The position numbers and the translations under genes are program-made. A stretch of DNA of 64,000 nucleotides from Chalciporus piperatus (Eukaryota; Basidiomycota; Agaricomycetes; Boletales; Boletaceae): positions 1 to 64,000 of the forward strand of contig JBBPTG010000096.1 of NCBI GenBank assembly GCA_038093975.1, in the 5' to 3' direction. Below the pieces are notes generated by a model. The model saw nothing but the letters and a program-made list of their open reading frames with translations, searched no databases and was not told where the DNA came from. This document shows, one piece after another, positions 58,901 to 64,000 of this stretch; the stretch's first letter is position 1, and every line of letters begins with the position of its first letter.

Positions 58901-61900
58901 TCTGTAACAAGACGTGAGCGGGATCTGTTGGCTGACGAGGCGATCGCTGGCATTGCCCAATCGTCGAGAGAAGGACGTGGCGAGTGATCGAAAATTTCTC
59001 GGGAGTCGAGTCGCGAGCGGACAGTTCGTCGAGTTTTTTCGTCTCCGACAAGGGCTTTGAATACGCCGGCGGGGACAGTGTTGATTGGAGGCGGGTTCTT
59101 GAAGTCCAAAGGAATCGGTGCCCGTTTTGGCCTCGTGACCGCGATGGTCGGAAGAGTCTGTTCGTTATTCTCGGGTTCCGTGGCATCGGTGTCAGGCATC
59201 TCGAGGATCTCGAGGTCCAATCCTTTAGGTTCTTCAGTCTGGGGCATTGAAATACTCGGGAACCCAGAGAACGTGAGCGGTTGCAATGGTCCGCCACTGA
59301 CATGCAAATCCTCCGATCCTGATCTACGTGGCGAGTTGGGCGCAGTGTGGCGGATGCTGCGTGGGGTATCGCCGAAGGCAGGGAATCGGAAGGATGCCAT
59401 GTTTTCTTTGCCGCTGTCATATTCTTCGTCGTCTGAGACAGAGCTGTGCGAACCACGACGCTGCCTCTTTTCTCTGCCTTGTTGGGCGCGTATCGGCGAA
59501 GGCTTGACAGAAGGGACGGGCAGAGGACGCAAAGGCGAGGCAGGGAAGGTAATCTGAGGCACATCGGGAGGAGGACGGAACGTGAATCCAGTCGGCTTGA
59601 ACTCCTGCGCTGCAGCATTGAGCGGCTTGCCAAACGAGGGCAGGCGAGCATGACCAAACGTAGGCGCTGGTGGGGGAGGTGCACCATCAAAGGATCCCCA
59701 TGAACCCGACACACGGTTGGTACCGAATACGAACGGCTTCGCATGTGGATTGAGAGTTGCCGAATGCACCGCAAGAGTAGCATGTTGCTCGATAGGAGTG
59801 TGCTCCGAGGCAGTGCGGGAGTGTGTTTCTATTGGATCATACGCATTCAACTGAGCGGATGGATCCCTCGAGTGCGGCAGAGGTGGCAAAGGCCGACGTC
59901 CTGGCGTCGAAGTCGATGACGGGCCAAGCGTGAAATCCATTGGATCCAAGCCAAGGAACGCTGCTCGTTGTTCGGCGCGCATCCCGTCCTCGCTTGGATT
60001 CGAGACCAAGTCATAGTCGCGGCGAACCCGCATGGCAAAGACGTCAGCCGGAGGAGCAGGGAAGTTGGGCAGACGTCTAGGCGTCTCCAGATCATCGTGA
60101 TCCCTCTGACCAATACGACGTTGCATTCTGCTCTGTCTAGCTCGCTCCTCATCTGATGGATTCGACCACTCCCCGATGCTCTCCTAGCAGGAATGCGTCC
60201 ATCAGAAGATCGTGGATGGGGGGTCAAGAAACCTACCTCATCGTCCGAGTAGTGCAGGTCCTCGGTTCCGGTCCATTCACCAACAGCGTCCTGGTCCAGA
60301 TCGTCGATTATCGGGTTGCCCATTGGACTCCGGATTGGCACAATATCATCAAGCAGATCCCCTTCACGAATACCTCCAACGGAATGCAATGACAACGCAT
60401 GTGATAACCGCGAAACGTGTCTGGAGTGCAATATACTGGGCGGAGCAAGAACAGGAGCTGCCTCCTCAGACTCTGTCAGTGCTACACTTGGAGGTCGAAT
60501 GAGCTCATCCCCGGTGGCCGGAAGGTTTTGCTCCACGTCTGTCCGAGGTGGCGCCTGCTCTTCTGGCGGCTCTTCCTCCTCTGGTATATCCAGACCAAAC
60601 CCACGGACAAAGTCCGGTCGGCTGCTTCCGCGACTAATACTGGGGGGAGCCAGAGTCGGAATCGACATCGGTATGCGACCCTGAGGTGCGTGTATTCCAC
60701 CAATTGGAGACAATAGGCGAATTTCAGCACCGTGGTCAATGCTGTCAGAACCCAGAATGGCACTCGGACCAAATGGATTGAAGGACGCCGTAGGATTGTA
60801 GAACGTCGGATTGATCGGAGGCGGTGGGTGTGCGAGCGAGAGACTGTGACCATGTCTATTTTGGAGCCTGTGCGGTACCTGTGGTCCGGGTGAAGGCGTC
60901 AAATTGAACCCCGGTTGCGGTGAACTTGTCAACGAATTCGACGCAGAGGCATTCTGGGACTGTTGCAGCTTGTTCAATTTGAAATAGAGTAATGATGGAT
61001 CTGCTGGGGATGATATCTACAAAAGATTAAGTATGCATGCCTCCATGGCGAACACCTGGACCAGAGACTTACGGAAGCAGCACGAGCATGCGGTGCGTGG
61101 ATGGTTAGTGAACCACCTCGCTCAACGCCCAGTTTCTCCAACTTTTCTTCAATGGCCTGCTGCTTGAGTGCATCCCATGCAACCTAGAGAAAACATTTCA
61201 TGACGCGACCACCAAGCCATCAAACACGTGTCCGTACCTTTCCAGGCAAAAACACGTCAACGGTATCAGGTATGTTGTACCGCCAAGTATCTGGAGGGTA
61301 CGGTTCTGCGGTAGAAATCTCCGGTGGCATTATCACAGGTTCTTCATGGCTCGTCGTGGGCATAGGCGTACGCGCCCATGAAGGCCGCGTGGGAGGTTCG
61401 TCTCCCGTACCAGGTATCGTCTCCACTGGCAAATTCACGAGGTTCTTTTTCCCCTTTTGAGCAGGTAATGGTACAGCCGGAGGAAGCGGGCTGTGTCTAC
61501 GACCAGGTCCACCGAGAGCTGCCTTGGGTGGACCTCCGATACTCATACTAGGTGCCCGTCTGTTCCTAGGAAGGAACGGCTGTCCGAATGGGGGGACTAC
61601 CATCGGAAAGGCTTGTCCCATGGGTGTAATGGGTATAGCAGTCGGAGGTGGAAAGCCAGGGAAGTGTGGGATGCTCGAATGGACTGAATGATGTTGGTAC
61701 GCGGGACGACCTGGGGCATTTGGAGGCTGAGGCGGGAAAAAAGGCTGCATAGGTGTTTGCATAGGTGGCGGAGCGATGTGGAATGGCGGTGGGTGGTAGC
61801 TCTGCTGAAAAGCGGTTGGGAGAGCGGGTGAAAACATGGGTTGTCTTCCGTCGAAGGGCTGCTGGAAACTGAGCGGTGGAGGAATGTTGAAACGTGGAAG

Positions 61901-61930
61901 AGGAGGCCCTGCCAGTGGTTGTGAGGCCAT
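55936..61930 (-). CDS. Large proline-rich coiled-coil protein of unknown function
   Basis: At least six exons, about 1,850 residues. The frame before 61930 starts with GTG, so I chose the ATG at 61930 (MASQPLAGPPLP). The first 250 residues are Pro-rich. A small conserved-looking helix follows (VAWDALKQQAIEEKLEKLGV, near 61180-61110). Then comes a long disordered Ser/Pro stretch. From about 58700 a continuous helical region with heptads begins (IRSELAKSRDTAAAASI ... RVEKDNLSERLKDVENDRDR). The coil goes on in the next exon (HEKELTARSLDLLQQEHESL). The tail is Ser/Pro-rich and ends DQDGWWS. No motor, PH or kinase domain is visible. The layout resembles a polarity or cortex scaffold, but I do not recognise the family. 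Confidence 0.75.
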
Positions 61931-62277
61931 TGCGCGCGATTTATGTGGTGAGACCAAGGAGAGACTTGGAGGCTCTGCGCGTTGCACTGTGAGTGGTGTG
62001 CAAAAGGAACGTCGACTACTACTAGCTAGTAGACTCGCTAGTAGACTCTAGAAATGTGTTGAATCCGGTGGGGGTATCGAACAAAGCGAGACTCGAACGA
62101 TGCGCGCCGACGTCGACTCGGACTCGACGAGCAGTCGCTGTCCGCTGAAAGAAAAACTTGACCAGGGACAAGGAAACAAATCAAAGCGGAGGGACAACTA
62201 AAACTCGCTTCATTCTCTCCCACGTGTACCCGTCATACATTCGCCAAAAATTGATTCCATTCAGGAACTAGTAGAAA
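61931..62277. other. Upstream region of the coiled-coil gene
   Basis: 347 bp without a supported gene. CTAGCTAGTAGACTCGCTAG near 62021-62040 is a short imperfect repeat around CTAGTAGACTC. Confidence 0.35.
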
Positions 62278-62420
62278 TCAGTTCCGAGCGCTCATCTCCT
62301 CGTCCTCATCGCTCTCCTCCTTCTTAGAAGCGGGCTTCTTCGCCTTTCCGAAGAAATCAATCACCACTGCCTGTGTCGTTTTCTTCGCGGCCGGTCGATC
62401 CGGCTCGAACATACATGTTG
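62278..62420 (-). pseudogene. Short 3' gene fragment with PIP-box-like motif
   Basis: The minus-strand frame ends at 62278. It reads MFEPDRPAAKKTTQ, then QAVVIDFF, which fits the PCNA-interacting (PIP) pattern Q-x-x-h-x-x-F-F, then Lys-rich and acidic residues (SDEDEEMSARN). No upstream exons continue it convincingly; the sequence above 62480 is stop-rich in this frame. It looks like the last exon of a replication or repair protein (such as a polymerase delta subunit) left by a rearrangement, but the identity is a guess. Confidence 0.3.
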
Positions 62421-62478
62421 TCGCGCGTAGTATTAAAAGTCTCGGCAGGATTTCTGTAAAACTTAGAAATCCAAACAA

Positions 62479-62969
62479 AATGTTATATGTCTTTTCCTGT
62501 CTGAGTCACATCAGGAGTCAGAGACCTTGAAGCAGCGTAGTACAAGATCTGTATCTGTCCGTAGCCTCGCTGCCTCAGTGCAATGCCGATTCAGATTGAA
62601 GGCAATTGGTAGCTAATCTCAGTAGCCTGAGGGCAGAACGACTGTCTTCGACTCATCGAGGGTCTGGTTTGGGGAGACTACTAGTAGGTAGCTAGTAAGA
62701 GGTCCAAGCAGTGAGTCACGGCCACACGCATACACGACCGACAATTCTCTCCTGCGATGTGACTGAGGAAATAATAACCGGGGCTTGCAATCCTTGGTTC
62801 TTTCAATACATGCGACTGGACGTAACGACTCGGGAGACATACATATTGCGGGTGATAATACACGAAGGAAAGGCGGCAGTGAGAGACCATCAATCATACT
62901 AGCCAAGCCTTTGCTACTAACGATGCTTCTGGACAGATAACCTACTACGCGATGCCCTTCAGGCTTCAG
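62479..62969. other. Region downstream of the second helicase copy
   Basis: No supported ORF. From about 62720 it shows short matches to the sequence downstream of the first helicase copy (ACACGCATACAC, TCCTGCGA, GATAATACA, CAGATAACCTAC). It is probably duplicated flanking DNA. Confidence 0.5.
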
Positions 62970-64000
62970 CTAGCGGTCAAGATCTTCTGTGTTTAAGTCC
63001 GGCTTCTCCGTTTTCTTGACCTTCTTCTCGAACGTGATGAGCTCGTAAGCAATCTGAAGATGTCCTTCAAGCTCCAGAGGCCTGGTTGGCGGCAGCCCGT
63101 GAAGCAAATTCCTGACATTTGCGACTGCTGTCTTCATTGCATCCTTATCCGTGCGTTGATGCATGGTTCCGTTTGGATCAATCTCTTTTCGGAGCTCGTG
63201 ACCCTTGTTGATCAGAGCACTAAAAGAATGTGAGTAAGACGAAGGTATCCAGGGCACTAACCCACGTTATTTTGCTTCTCTGCTTCCCCAGTTCTTCGAG
63301 GCGTTCGTGACTTGCCGTCGAAAACTGACCCTTCGTCTTATCCCTGAACTCGTGGGCGATAGCAATGATCTTGTCAAGACATGCGACGAGACGGGGTAAC
63401 GCCCACAGATAGAGGGTACGATACGGACTCCGCCGCCACCGGAGAGCATATACATTCTTCAAACATGCGACGAAGACTACGTTGGTTTGTGCCTTCAGCC
63501 CATGACCCATGGCGCGCGCCAGATCGTTGCGGTGTTTGCGATATTTTCGGTAGGCGTGTTGGATCTTCTTCGCAGATGCGATCTCCTCGTCGGTGGGATC
63601 ATGTGCGCGTACCAAGGTAGGCTCATCCGCCAATGAGGTGTGTTCTTGTGGCTCATCTTGAATCTCATTCGCCAGTTCAGCCTCGGTCGCCTCTTCCGGC
63701 TGAATATCTTCTTCCGGGTCCTCAGCAGCCTCCACTTGGGATGCATAACCTCCCTCGGTAATGAAGGTCGGAACATCGGAAGGCAGGTCGGAGCGGGCCG
63801 CTATAAACTGAGCAACCAACAACGACGGAATGTCGGCTGGGTTTTCAAAGTGAACGTGCTTGATTCGACGCAGCCGGACGGGAGGGATGGGTGATGTCCT
63901 TCGTTTGTGGAGAAGTTGAACTAGGTCCTCAATAACTACATTCGCGTCGTTTTCCACTATAGCCTTCAAGTATCTGTGTTGAGGTGCCAATGTATACCTA
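62970..64000 (-). CDS. Second TRANK1-like helicase, C-terminal part, runs off the window
   Basis: Two exons, about 340 residues, ending at 62970. It is closely similar, over its whole visible length, to the C-terminus of the gene ending at 33644. Shared blocks include HRYLKAIV, ANVVIEDLVQLLHKRRT, PTLVRAHDPTDEEI, KKIQHAYRKY and VFVACLKNVYALRWRRSPYR. The intron before the last exon is at the same place. The helicase core would lie to the right of the window. Differences are spread evenly, mostly conservative, and there are no stops, so it looks functional. It is in the same orientation as the first copy, 29 kb away. Confidence 0.85.

Overview
The window comes from a filamentous basidiomycete, most likely an Agaricomycete. 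The protein-coding genes are conserved eukaryotic single-copy genes broken by many introns of about 46-67 nt, mostly GT-AG with two GC-AG. Genes are packed on both strands with short spacers. The left end is occupied by Ty3/gypsy chromovirus-type retrotransposons. The gene content (mitotic-exit kinase, Spc25, Prp16, Rpb1 with a heptad CTD, Dot1, Arp5 and TRANK1-like helicases) fits a fungus. No species is claimed.

Layout. 1-1.9 kb: the end of an unrecognised gene, then a 33-bp minisatellite. 1.9-12.4 kb: a nest of retroelements. A 5'-truncated outer Ty3/gypsy element (integrase, chromodomain, a membrane-type ORF after pol, 3' LTR) is split twice. The first split is a complete 7.2-kb Ty3/gypsy element in the opposite orientation (471-bp LTRs, CCCCG target duplication). 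The second is a 625-bp solo LTR (GTCGT target duplication). The inner element shows a -1 frameshift heptamer, a Tf1-like self-priming signature and an extra zinc-knuckle ORF after pol. 12.4-13.6 kb: gene-free repeat debris.

13.6-33 kb: a Dbf2/Sid2 kinase and SPC25 (divergent), an F-box protein, DPM1, NAA38, a Sel1-repeat protein, PRP16, and RPB1, whose CTD tail is cut into micro-exons. 33.6-41.9 kb: a very large TRANK1-like superfamily 1 helicase. 42.4-55.5 kb: a Sec4/Rab8 GTPase, ARP5, a small coiled-coil ORF, DOT1, DBP3 and a Kes1-type oxysterol-binding protein. 55.9-61.9 kb: a huge proline-rich coiled-coil protein of unknown function. 62.3 kb: a short fragment with a PCNA-binding-like motif. 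63.0-64.0 kb: the 3' end of a second TRANK1-like helicase, paralogous to the first and in the same orientation.

The host genes do not form a pathway cluster. Several share short divergent promoters (DBF2/SPC25, PRP16/RPB1, helicase/SEC4, DOT1/DBP3). The most unusual material is in the retroelement nest, followed by the micro-exon structure of the RPB1 CTD and the duplicated helicase. All exon boundaries were read by eye from splice signals and protein continuity, so they are provisional.
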